From NCBI GenBank assembly GCA_023387295.1, contig JAEWIG010000303.1, forward strand, positions 1-12,341: DNA of 12,341 nt, written 5' to 3'. The DNA comes from Bacillota bacterium. Lineage in GTDB: Bacteria > Bacillota > Bacilli > Bacillales > Cytobacillaceae. Made by a program: the position numbers and the translations under genes. The notes below the pieces were generated by a model. The model was not told the origin of the DNA, did no database searches, and was given only the letters and a program-made list of their open reading frames with translations. The number at the start of each line of letters is the position of its first letter. The stretch's first letter is position 1. Of this stretch, positions 1 to 5,853 are shown piece by piece.

Positions 1-1
1 G

Positions 2-568
2 ACCTACATTGATGATGGCACGATAGCTAATGAATGGGGTTCTATTACAATTGATGATGAGGGCGAGAAGGCGCGGAAAAATGTGTTGATTGAAAATGGG
101 ATTTTAACAGGATACTTGATTGATAAATTTAACGGGCGAAGGATGGGAATGGAATCAACGGGATCAGGTAGAAGACAGTCCTATCGTTTTGCCCCTACCT
201 CAAGGATGACGAACACTTATATTGCAAATGGGAAATCAACTCCAGAAGAAATTATCGCTAACACAGAGCATGGAATTTACGCAAAGTACATGGGTGGTGG
301 TTCTGTAAATCCTGCAACAGGTGATTATAATTTTGCGGTTATGGAAGCTTATCTTGTTAAGGACGGAAAAGTTGGCAAACCAATAAAAGGTGCGACCCTT
401 GTCGGAAATGGTCCTGAAACAATAAAGCTTGTAGATATGGTCGGTAATAATTTAGCACATGGAGCGGGAATGTGTGGTTCATTGAGTGGAAGCATACCTG
501 TTAATGTAGGTCAGCCAATGCTCCGTGTAAGTGAAATGACAGTTGGCGGCAGTAAGGAGGCTGAATAG
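2..568 (+). CDS. tldD: TldD metalloprotease subunit, C-terminal part (5' end outside window)
   Basis: This is the last 188 codons of a TldD-family protein. The open frame runs in from the window edge with its first complete codon at base 2, and the GTG at 83 is internal rather than a start. TldD pairs with TldE/PmbA to form a cytoplasmic zinc protease that trims unfolded peptides or modified precursor peptides. The visible part holds the conserved C-terminal segments: the GRRMG...STGSGRRQSYRFAP region, MGGGSVNPATGDY, GNGPETIKLVDMVGNN and GMCGSLSGSIPVNVGQP. In the family, the Cys of that last motif helps bind the zinc. The HExxxH helix that supplies the other ligands lies upstream and cannot be checked. 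The stop codon lies one base before the tldE start, so the two genes form an operon. The family call is secure. Confidence 0.95.
   Translation, partial: TYIDDGTIANEWGSITIDDEGEKARKNVLIENGILTGYLIDKFNGRRMGMESTGSGRRQSYRFAPTSRMTNTYIANGKSTPEEIIANTEHGIYAKYMGGGSVNPATGDYNFAVMEAYLVKDGKVGKPIKGATLVGNGPETIKLVDMVGNNLAHGAGMCGSLSGSIPVNVGQPMLRVSEMTVGGSKEAE
554..560 (+). promoter_or_regulatory. Ribosome binding site that fixes the tldE start
   Basis: A perfect AAGGAGG lies inside the last codons of tldD, nine bases before the ATG at 570. It selects this ATG over the upstream in-frame start-like codon at 543, which would give a nine-residue extension unlike the family. Confidence 0.85.
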
Positions 569-569
569 A

Positions 570-1913
570 ATGAATATCCAAGAATTTCAGCAAAAACTAT
601 TTCATCTTGCTGAGGACAATGGTTTCAGTGAAATGGAGCTTTACTATGAAAGGGAAGCTAAGTTTGGCTGCGGTTTATTTAAGGGTGAGATTGATTCTTA
701 TGAAACATCAGAAATTGCAGGTGTGTCATTTCGTGGGCTTTATAAAGGGAAAATGGGTTATGCCTTTACGGAAAAAATCGATGAAGACTCCCTATTGTAC
801 TTAGTAGAAAATGCAAAAGAGAACGCGCAATATATTGAAGATGAAGTTCAGGAAGACATTTTTGCAGGAAGTAAGGAATACTGGAGTGGAAGCTATTATT
901 CTGAGGAATTAGAAAAGGTAACGATTCCAGAGAAAATAGAACTACTAAAAGCAATTGAAAATGAAATCTATGCTTATAACGAGCGAGTATCTGGAACGAA
1001 CTATTTCATGCTAGAAAGCGGAGAGTCTGAGCGGGCTATCTTGAATAGTAAAGGTCTCTCACTTAAAGAAAGAACGAATCATATAGGCATGTATATTTCG
1101 GTCATTGTTAAACAGGGCGACGAAACGAAAACAGGTGCATTTTTTAAAGTCACTCGGGATTTCAGCATTTTCGATCCGAAAGAGATTGCAAGAGATGCAG
1201 TTGAGGATGCACTAGCAAAACTAAATGCACAATCAGCAGAAAGTAAGAAATATCCTGTTTTATTAAGAAACGATGCAGCTGGAAGCTTACTGCAAACATT
1301 CTCTTCTGTTTTTTCAGCAGAAGATGCACAAAAAGGTCAATCCCTGCTTAAAGATAAAGTAGGGGTAGGAATTGCTGTTTCTCAACTGGATCTAATAGAT
1401 GACCCGCTTTTAGAGGCTGGAATGTATAGTCGCACCTTTGATAGTGAAGGAGTCGCAACGTTTAAGAAGGAAATTGTGAAAGCAGGAACCCTGGAAACCT
1501 TACTTCATAATCGGAAAACAGCAGGTAAAGCTGGAGTTGAATCGACAGGCAATGCTTACAAGTCTTCATATAAAGGCTCATTGACCGTTTCGCCTTCGAA
1601 TTTATATATTAAGCCAATGGATAAGAGTTTTGAGGAATTAACGGCTTCCATTGATGAAGGAATTATTATTACTGATTTAGCAGGCCTACATTCTGGAGCA
1701 GATACCGTATCTGGTGATTTCTCCGTTGCTGCAAACGGATATTATGTAAAGGACGGAAAAGTGCAAAATGCAGTGAAGCAAATGACAATTGCCGGTAATT
1801 TCTATGACCTATTAAATAATATCGAGGAGATTGGTTCTGACTTAGAATTTTTTATGTCGAATGTTGCTTCTCCATCGTTATTAATTAAGGAATTAGCGGT
1901 GACAGTAGAGTAG
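570..1913 (+). CDS. tldE: TldE/PmbA, metalloprotease partner subunit of TldD
   Basis: This is a 447-residue protein of the TldD/PmbA family, close to the usual PmbA length of about 450. It begins MNIQEFQQKLF. TldE lacks the HExxxH zinc site and acts as the non-catalytic partner that closes the tubular TldD-TldE chamber. No HExxxH is present here, which fits TldE rather than a second TldD. Visible family features are the N-terminal domain with the KFGCGLFKGEIDSYE segment, a middle region with PVLLRNDAAGSLLQTFSSVFSAED, then FDSEGVATFKKEIVKAGTLETLLHNRKTA, and the C-terminal ITDLAGLHSGADTVSGDFS-AANGYYVKDGK-MTIAGNF block. It follows the tldD stop by one base with an RBS inside tldD, so the two are translated from one transcript, which ends at the terminator at 1929-1963. 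The substrate cannot be inferred; no precursor peptide or modification enzyme is nearby. Confidence 0.95.
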   Translation: MNIQEFQQKLFHLAEDNGFSEMELYYEREAKFGCGLFKGEIDSYETSEIAGVSFRGLYKGKMGYAFTEKIDEDSLLYLVENAKENAQYIEDEVQEDIFAGSKEYWSGSYYSEELEKVTIPEKIELLKAIENEIYAYNERVSGTNYFMLESGESERAILNSKGLSLKERTNHIGMYISVIVKQGDETKTGAFFKVTRDFSIFDPKEIARDAVEDALAKLNAQSAESKKYPVLLRNDAAGSLLQTFSSVFSAEDAQKGQSLLKDKVGVGIAVSQLDLIDDPLLEAGMYSRTFDSEGVATFKKEIVKAGTLETLLHNRKTAGKAGVESTGNAYKSSYKGSLTVSPSNLYIKPMDKSFEELTASIDEGIIITDLAGLHSGADTVSGDFSVAANGYYVKDGKVQNAVKQMTIAGNFYDLLNNIEEIGSDLEFFMSNVASPSLLIKELAVTVE

Positions 1914-1928
1914 GCTTGATAGGAGATT

Positions 1929-1963
1929 GAGTATATCACAAATGGTGGTATACTCTTTTTTTT
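1929..1963 (+). terminator. Intrinsic terminator of the tldDE operon
   Basis: An 11-bp stem (GAGTATATCAC with GTGGTATACTC, one G-T pair) and a 5-base loop are followed directly by eight T residues. It starts 16 bases after the tldE stop. Confidence 0.9.
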
Positions 1964-2008
1964 ACTGGATAAGGCTGTTTTAGTGAAAAACGAAGTTAAC
2001 AAAGAGCG

Positions 2009-2250
2009 AATATCCGAAAGGTAGTTTCAAACGGACAAAATTATAATAATTGTAACCTCAAATGTCCGATTGACGGTCACAATCGGACAAAGTAAAGAGT
2101 AATGTGAATCCAAATGTCCAAAAGATGGCCTGTAGCGAACAAAGTAAGGAGAACTGCGTACCCGAATGTCCAATAGAAGGTTTCTATCGGACAATGTAAG
2201 GATTATTGTGAACCCAAATGTCCAATAGACAGTCTCTATCAACAAACTAG
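2009..2250. repeat. Degenerate tandem array of 52-bp units
   Basis: Four full units start at 2009, 2061, 2113 and 2165, and a partial fifth starts at 2217. Each begins AATRTCC and is exactly 52 bp by hand alignment. The units at 2061 and 2165 match at 41 of 52 positions. The first half of each unit is an inverted repeat. In the second unit it is perfect: TGTCCGATTG at 2063-2072 pairs with CAATCGGACA at 2080-2089 around a 7-base loop, and it decays in the others. No credible protein is encoded. It lies in the 489-bp gene-free stretch between tldE and the sigma gene. The 45 bases between the tldE terminator and the array show nothing. Confidence 0.85.
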
Positions 2251-2270
2251 TCTATTTTTACATAATTTCT

Positions 2271-2312
2271 CGGATAGAAGGTGTTTTTAAACAACCTTCT
2301 ATCCGTTTTTTT
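2271..2312 (+). terminator. Orphan intrinsic terminator upstream of the sigma operon
   Basis: A perfect 11-bp stem (CGGATAGAAGG, 2271-2281, with CCTTCTATCCG, 2295-2305) is followed by seven T residues, then G and five more T. It is oriented for the plus strand. The reverse orientation has no T run. No gene ends nearby: the tldE operon already has its own terminator 308 bases earlier. It may end a small RNA transcribed across the repeats, or be a backup stop that insulates the sigma operon. Confidence 0.8.
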
Positions 2313-2314
2313 GT

Positions 2315-2328
2315 TTTTACTAGTAAAA
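2315..2328. promoter_or_regulatory. Perfect 14-bp palindrome, candidate operator (distal)
   Basis: TTTTACTAGTAAAA is a perfect dyad made of TTTTAC and GTAAAA half-sites around TA. It lies 75 bases before the sigma start, directly after the orphan terminator. The same half-sites, in the opposite arrangement, make the palindrome at 2366-2381. The regulator is unknown. Confidence 0.45.
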
Positions 2329-2365
2329 TGGTGAGAGATAAAATTTCCCAGTACGTTATATAGGG

Positions 2366-2381
2366 TGTAAAAGCTTTTACA
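2366..2381. promoter_or_regulatory. Perfect 16-bp palindrome, candidate operator (proximal)
   Basis: TGTAAAAGCTTTTACA is a perfect dyad ending 21 bases before the sigma ATG. A -10-like TATATA at 2357-2362 lies just upstream and would place transcription start inside the palindrome, a typical repressor position. No good -35 box could be assigned. The centre is GC, not the CG of a CcpA cre site. Confidence 0.5.
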
Positions 2382-2402
2382 AAAAATAAAGGAGCCCACC
2401 AA

Positions 2403-2969
2403 ATGAAGTTAAATGATGCAAATTTCATAGAGTATTTAAAGCTAGAAAAGGAAAGTGCTCTAGAATTTATTTTTGATAAATATTTGCCCCTTATAAAAGG
2501 AATCACATATAAAGTGCTTTCTCCGCTGCAAAATGATGGTCTAATCGAAGAATGTATGAACGATGTTTTTCTATCTGTTTGGCATAATGCTCGGAAATTT
2601 CAAGGTGATGCAAATGATTTCAAGAAATGGATTTGTGCGATTGCCAAATTTAAAGCCATTGATTATTACCGAAGAGAAATAAAAAATACGGAAATCTCAA
2701 CCGATTATTTAGAAGTTTCAAATGAATTCTCGGTAGAGGATGAATTAATTCAAGTAGAAAATCGTAATGAGTTAATTGCTTTGATAAATGAGCTAGAACC
2801 GACGGATAGGGACATTTTTCTAATGAGATATTTTTTAGGCGTCAAGCCTGAGGATATTGCTGCAAAGCTCGGGATGACTAGAGGAGCAATTGATAACCGA
2901 ATTTATCGAGGGAAAAAGAAGCTAGGTAAAGTAGCAGGCAATCTGATTTTGGGAGGAAGTGCGATATGA
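2403..2969 (+). CDS. ECF-type (sigma-70 family) RNA polymerase sigma factor
   Basis: This is a 188-residue protein with the length and two-domain plan of ECF sigma factors. Region 2 spans roughly residues 20-92 (FIFDKYLPLIKGITYKV, then ECMNDVFLSVWHNARKF and FKKWICAIAKFKAIDYYRR, the core-binding and -10-recognising helices). An acidic linker follows at about 93-122. Region 4 spans about 123-175 (LINELEPTDRDIFLMRYFLG, then the helix-turn-helix DIAAKLGMTRGAIDNRIYRGKKKL that reads the -35). It directs RNA polymerase to a small regulon, probably including its own promoter. GGAG sits 8 bases before the ATG. The gene overlaps the next by 4 bp (ATGA), the classical sigma/anti-sigma arrangement. The regulon and inducing signal cannot be read here, and the exact ECF subgroup is not assigned. 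Confidence 0.93.
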   Translation: MKLNDANFIEYLKLEKESALEFIFDKYLPLIKGITYKVLSPLQNDGLIEECMNDVFLSVWHNARKFQGDANDFKKWICAIAKFKAIDYYRREIKNTEISTDYLEVSNEFSVEDELIQVENRNELIALINELEPTDRDIFLMRYFLGVKPEDIAAKLGMTRGAIDNRIYRGKKKLGKVAGNLILGGSAI

Positions 2970-4069
2970 AGGATATTTATGAACTATTAAATGAGATGGA
3001 TATGGATTTAGAAGAATTCGAGGAAATGAAGGTTAGTGAACTTGAAAAAGCAAAAGTGAAAAAAACATTGATGAAAAATATTACTCGAAAAAATAAAAAG
3101 CAGAGATGGAAGCGTAGCATGACAGCTGCTGCAATAGCAGTTGGAATTTCTACAACAGCACTTTTCGGCTTATCCTTTACAGCAAATGCTGAGAAGATTC
3201 CTGTTATCGGTAACATCTTTAAATTCTTTAATCATGTCGGATTGTACGATAATTATAATGAAAATGCCAATGAAATTAATATCACGAAGGAAAGTAATGG
3301 CGTGAAAATGACTGTTAATGATGCGATCTTTGATGGAAAGTCCGTAAATTTAACATTTTCTATAGAGAGTGATAAAGATTTAGGAGAGAATCCTTCTATC
3401 ATGCGAATTGGGGAAATCAAGGACCAAATGGGTGGAACAGGAAAAGTTCAGCTTTCAAAAGTAGCTGAAAAATCATATGTTGGAATTATGACGATTACGG
3501 ATTTAAGTAGGGATACTCAGGATGAGGCATATGTAAAGTGGAAACCTGAATATATTCTTGTTAATGAGGGCGAAAAAGAGATAAAGGGAAATTGGCGATT
3601 TGATTTTCATCTACAAGCTACTGATAGTGAAGTGAAGATGATTGATAAAACGGTGAATGGAGACGGACTAGCAGTAACGATTGAAAATATGACTCTCACT
3701 CCAATGTCCTTTATCATGTACTACAGTCAAGGTGTTTCTAAAGAGTTAAGTGAAAAATGGGACGACATCTATGTTGAAATTGAGATAAAAGATGACCTTG
3801 GTAATAGCTATTCTGGAGAAGGGAATGGAGGTACAGGAAAAGACGCATTTGAATTCAATTGGAGTAAGACCTTCCAAAAGTTAGATCCAAGAGCGTCCAA
3901 ACTGATCGTTACGCCCCATGTGATGTTAACAAACTTTGGTCCTGATGAGCATGGTGGGGTAGAAATATCTTCGAATGGAAGAGTAAAGGTCATCGAAAAT
4001 ACAACAACCAACAATGAAAGTAAGAGAGAGGAGTTTACATTAGAGGACATTATTGTTGAATTAAAGTAA
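2966..4069 (+). CDS. DUF4179 membrane protein, probable anti-sigma factor
   Basis: This 367-residue protein has an acidic cytoplasmic N-terminus (about 1-50, ending in a KNKKQRWKR basic patch), one membrane segment (about 51-73) and a large outside domain. The region from about residue 75 (EKIPVIGNIFKFFNHVGLYDNY, then NGVKMTVNDAIFDGKSVNLTFSIES) is typical of DUF4179. The C-terminal third, about 220-345 (TVNGDGLAVTIENMTLTP through LIVTPHVM), resembles the DUF5643-type beta domain often fused to it. Proteins of this type are encoded next to ECF sigma factors and are thought to hold the sigma at the membrane until a cell-envelope signal arrives. Here the start overlaps the sigma stop, with GGGAGG at 2951-2956 as RBS. 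The pairing is the main evidence for the anti-sigma role; no zinc-binding ZAS motif is present. Confidence 0.85.
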   Translation: MKDIYELLNEMDMDLEEFEEMKVSELEKAKVKKTLMKNITRKNKKQRWKRSMTAAAIAVGISTTALFGLSFTANAEKIPVIGNIFKFFNHVGLYDNYNENANEINITKESNGVKMTVNDAIFDGKSVNLTFSIESDKDLGENPSIMRIGEIKDQMGGTGKVQLSKVAEKSYVGIMTITDLSRDTQDEAYVKWKPEYILVNEGEKEIKGNWRFDFHLQATDSEVKMIDKTVNGDGLAVTIENMTLTPMSFIMYYSQGVSKELSEKWDDIYVEIEIKDDLGNSYSGEGNGGTGKDAFEFNWSKTFQKLDPRASKLIVTPHVMLTNFGPDEHGGVEISSNGRVKVIENTTTNNESKREEFTLEDIIVELK

Positions 4070-4099
4070 CACTGTAAAAGTGATGTAGGGATTTAATAA

Positions 4100-4142
4100 A
4101 AGGGTTGTATAAAAGGCGTTTCGAACCTTTTATACAACCCTT
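4100..4142. terminator. Bidirectional intrinsic terminator between convergent genes
   Basis: A perfect 17-bp stem (arms 4100-4116 and 4126-4142) has a 9-base loop. T-rich sequence follows on both strands: TTCATTTT downstream on plus, TTTATTAAAT on minus. It serves the sigma operon and the convergent Bax-inhibitor gene, whose stop codon is at 4147. Confidence 0.9.
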
Positions 4143-4146
4143 CATT

Positions 4147-4800
4147 TTAATCTTCTTTGCTACTTAGGATTCCGAAAATACGCAATAAGTTAATAAACAG
4201 GTTTACAAAATCAAGATACAAGTTAAGAGCCATTAATGGCACTTCTTCAGCGGAAACACCGTAATGCTTCATGCGGTTGAAATCATAAAGAACGTAACCG
4301 CTGAATACAAGAACTCCAATGAAAGAAAAGGCAAGCATGCCTGTTGAGCTTAACGGCCAGAAAATACTAAAAATCGAGATGGCAATTAATGCAAGTAGTG
4401 CTGCCATGAGCATGCCACCAAGAAAAGTGAAATCACGCTTCGTTGTCGATGCATAAATCGCAATTCCAGTAAAAACAGTGGTTGTCGATGCTAGCGCAAG
4501 TAATACTGGGTTTGGACCAACTGTCGCAAGGTATTGAGCCACGATTGGGTACGTGGTCATTCCAGATATAAAGGTAAAAGCAAATAAAAATGAGTAGGAA
4601 ATCATCTTTTTACGGCGTAGAAAAAAGGCAAAGATAAGCATCCCCACTTCTAAAATCATAAGTGGGAGAAATAGAGCTGGCGGAACAAAGGACCCGACCA
4701 TTGTACCGATAAAAGCAATCCCTAAAGATAAAGCAAATGTTCTCAGAACACTCGGCAAATACCCATTTCGATTAACGGTTTGCTGTGAATGTGCATACAT
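4147..4800 (-). CDS. Bax inhibitor-1 family membrane protein (BsYetJ-like)
   Basis: This 217-residue protein is nearly all membrane: about seven segments between residues 20 and 210. It belongs to the BI-1/YccA/TMBIM family, pH-sensitive calcium leak channels or ion-homeostasis proteins of the cytoplasmic membrane. The paired aspartates that gate BsYetJ (D171 and D195) have counterparts at D173 in SGYVLYDFNRMKHYG and D197 in ALNLYLDFVNLFINLLRIFG. The C-terminus ends in a charged SSKED tail. The chosen ATG gives MYAHSQQTVN. A GTG four codons further upstream overlaps the ribosome binding site GAGGTGA (4809-4815), so it is unlikely to be used. mscL lies upstream on the same strand, 76 bases away, and the two may be co-transcribed, which would group two membrane channels. 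Confidence 0.88.
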   Translation of the reverse strand: MYAHSQQTVNRNGYLPSVLRTFALSLGIAFIGTMVGSFVPPALFLPLMILEVGMLIFAFFLRRKKMISYSFLFAFTFISGMTTYPIVAQYLATVGPNPVLLALASTTTVFTGIAIYASTTKRDFTFLGGMLMAALLALIAISIFSIFWPLSSTGMLAFSFIGVLVFSGYVLYDFNRMKHYGVSAEEVPLMALNLYLDFVNLFINLLRIFGILSSKED

Positions 4801-4808
4801 GAATTTCT

Positions 4809-4815
4809 TCACCTC
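4809..4815 (-). promoter_or_regulatory. Ribosome binding site deciding the BI-1 gene start
   Basis: On the minus strand GAGGTGA is followed after 8 bases by the ATG at 4800. The in-frame GTG at 4812 is part of this Shine-Dalgarno sequence, so the shorter protein is preferred. Confidence 0.7.
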
Positions 4816-4835
4816 AAAAATAAATTTGTTGCTTT

Positions 4836-4866
4836 TTTATACGACTGGATATTTAAAAAGTTTCAA
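4836..4866 (-). promoter_or_regulatory. Weak candidate promoter for the BI-1 gene
   Basis: On the minus strand, TTGAAA (4861-4866) and TATAAA (4836-4841) are separated by 19 bases, longer than the usual 17. No terminator was seen between mscL and this gene, so read-through from mscL is an alternative. Confidence 0.25.
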
Positions 4867-4876
4867 GAAATTTTAT

Positions 4877-5269
4877 TTACTGTTCTCTTACTTTCTGCAC
4901 ATCCTCTTTTAACAAGTCTCGTATTTCAGCAAGTAGCTCTTCTTTTTTGTCAACAGTTAGAGCAGGGACAGTCTCTTCTTTCTTTCTGAGACGCTCAAGA
5001 ATTATTTTAATGAAAACGAAAATAGAAAAGGAAATAATGAGGAAATCGACTACTGTTTGAAGAAAGGCCCCATATTTCACCTCTGCATCACCGAATTTAA
5101 TCATTAGACTAGAAAAATCAATTCCCCCCATGAGCAAGCCGATAAGAGGCATAATAATATCATTAACAAGAGAGGAAACTATTTTTCCGAAAGCACCACC
5201 AATAATAACACCAACAGCAAGATCAAGAACATTCCCTTTTAAGGCAAATTTTTTAAATTCATTCCACAT
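4877..5269 (-). CDS. mscL: Large-conductance mechanosensitive channel MscL
   Basis: This 130-residue protein matches MscL along its whole length. The N-terminal amphipathic helix MWNEFKKFALKGNV is followed by the highly conserved first membrane segment (about 15-45, LDLAVGVIIGGAFGKIVSSLVNDIIMPLIG), a short outside loop (about 46-68), the second membrane segment (about 69-92) and a charged cytoplasmic helix (about 107-130, KKEELLAEIRDLLKEDVQKVREQ). MscL is a pentameric membrane pore that opens under high tension and releases solutes during hypo-osmotic shock. The length is normal and the RBS AAGGTGG (5279-5285) is well placed. The BI-1 protein gene follows on the same strand, and the divergent yhdT-panF operon lies upstream. 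Confidence 0.97.
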   Translation of the reverse strand: MWNEFKKFALKGNVLDLAVGVIIGGAFGKIVSSLVNDIIMPLIGLLMGGIDFSSLMIKFGDAEVKYGAFLQTVVDFLIISFSIFVFIKIILERLRKKEETVPALTVDKKEELLAEIRDLLKEDVQKVREQ

Positions 5270-5304
5270 TCTTTTTTACCACCTTTTCAACAAAATTACC
5301 ATTT

Positions 5305-5310
5305 ATTATA
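5305..5310 (-). promoter_or_regulatory. Candidate -10 box for mscL
   Basis: A perfect TATAAT on the minus strand would start transcription about 29 bases before the mscL ATG. A second perfect TATAAT lies at 5336-5341 on the same strand. Neither has a clear -35 box at 16-18 bases, so which is used is open. Confidence 0.4.
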
Positions 5311-5396
5311 CTATGGGCTTTACAGGGAATGCTAGATTATATCGACTCAATTTAACTTCATTTAAATAGAAGTGTTTGCAAGTACATTTCAATTGT

Positions 5397-5474
5397 GTGT
5401 CAGTGGGGGTCTTACTGCCCGTTAACCTGCGATAAGGACACAAATTCGTCAAGACGAATTTGAATTATCGACAC
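5397..5474. other. Structured intergenic element between mscL and yhdT
   Basis: Several nested inverted repeats fit one fold. GTGTC (5397-5401) pairs with GACAC (5470-5474); CGATAA (5430-5435) with TTATCG (5465-5470, sharing one base with the previous arm); and CAAATTCGTC (5441-5450) with GACGAATTTG (5453-5462), a perfect 10-bp dyad with a 2-base centre. The G/C-rich left part contains GGGGG (5405-5409) and CCC (5418-5420), which can pair. It stands out from the AT-rich flanks. It could be a dispersed repeat, an operator or part of an RNA; it lies upstream of the likely yhdT start site. Confidence 0.5.
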
Positions 5475-5507
5475 GACCTTCTTCTATACGTTCTGTTCGA
5501 GCGGTTG

Positions 5508-5513
5508 TATAAT
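5508..5513 (+). promoter_or_regulatory. Candidate -10 box of the yhdT-panF operon
   Basis: A perfect TATAAT lies 49 bases before the yhdT ATG and would give a leader of about 43 bases. No convincing -35 box lies 16-18 bases upstream. Confidence 0.4.
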
Positions 5514-5562
5514 AAAAATACTAAAAACGTAGAGTAAGTAGGATTAGAAAAAGGAGGAAGAG

Positions 5563-5853
5563 ATGGAGAGTCAAAATAAAAAAAAAGACCCCCGCTTCAA
5601 AATTGCTGAAAGAGAAGCATGGATTGGCATTGGTCTCGTCTTATTTAATTTTATTTGGTGGTTTGGCTTTGCCTATGGCATGGGTTCAGATTCGGTTGAA
5701 GAATATGAGTTTATTTTAGGATTGCCAGCATGGTTTTTCTATAGCTGTGTTCTCGGTTTTGTCATAATGGTCATTCTTGTAATTGTCGTTGTTAAGTTTT
5801 TCTTTAAAGAAGTTCCATTCGATGAGGAAATGGAAGGTGGGGAGACGAAATGA
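5563..5853 (+). CDS. yhdT: YhdT family (DUF997) small membrane protein
   Basis: This 96-residue protein has a charged N-terminus (about 1-19), a first membrane segment (about 20-39, with the aromatic FNFIWWFGFAYGMG stretch typical of DUF997), a short acidic outside loop, and a second membrane segment (about 55-80) followed by FKEVPFDEE. Members are found next to panF, as in the E. coli yhdT-panF operon, and are presumed to help the symporter, but no biochemical role is established. The stop overlaps the panF start by 4 bp, so translation is coupled. A strong AAGGAGG (5551-5557) precedes the ATG by 5 bases. The symbol follows the E. coli pair and the context; the sequence family is clear, the function is not. 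Confidence 0.87.
   Translation: MESQNKKKDPRFKIAEREAWIGIGLVLFNFIWWFGFAYGMGSDSVEEYEFILGLPAWFFYSCVLGFVIMVILVIVVVKFFFKEVPFDEEMEGGETK

Noticed and set aside
543..569. Longer TldE start
   Set aside because: It would overlap tldD and put a basic, non-family extension on the protein; the AAGGAGG at 554-560 points to the ATG at 570.
2027..2245. 72-residue open frame on the minus strand
   Set aside because: It lies wholly inside the 52-bp repeats, has no ribosome binding site and its sequence is just repeat units read in shifting frames.
2009..2250. CRISPR array
   Set aside because: The units are contiguous 52-bp copies that diverge along their whole length. There are no identical repeats alternating with unique spacers and no cas genes.
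2366..2381. CcpA cre site
   Set aside because: The dyad has a GC centre and 16 bp, whereas cre sites are built on a central CG with TGWAA-type ends at a 14-bp span; the match is only superficial.
4801..4812. GTG start of the BI-1 protein, four residues longer
   Set aside because: The GTG is part of the GAGGTGA ribosome site that serves the ATG at 4800.
5397..5474. Riboswitch controlling the pantothenate transporter
   Set aside because: The structure lies upstream of the only good -10 box for yhdT-panF (5508-5513), so it would not be in the leader, and no terminator or RBS-masking hairpin follows it.
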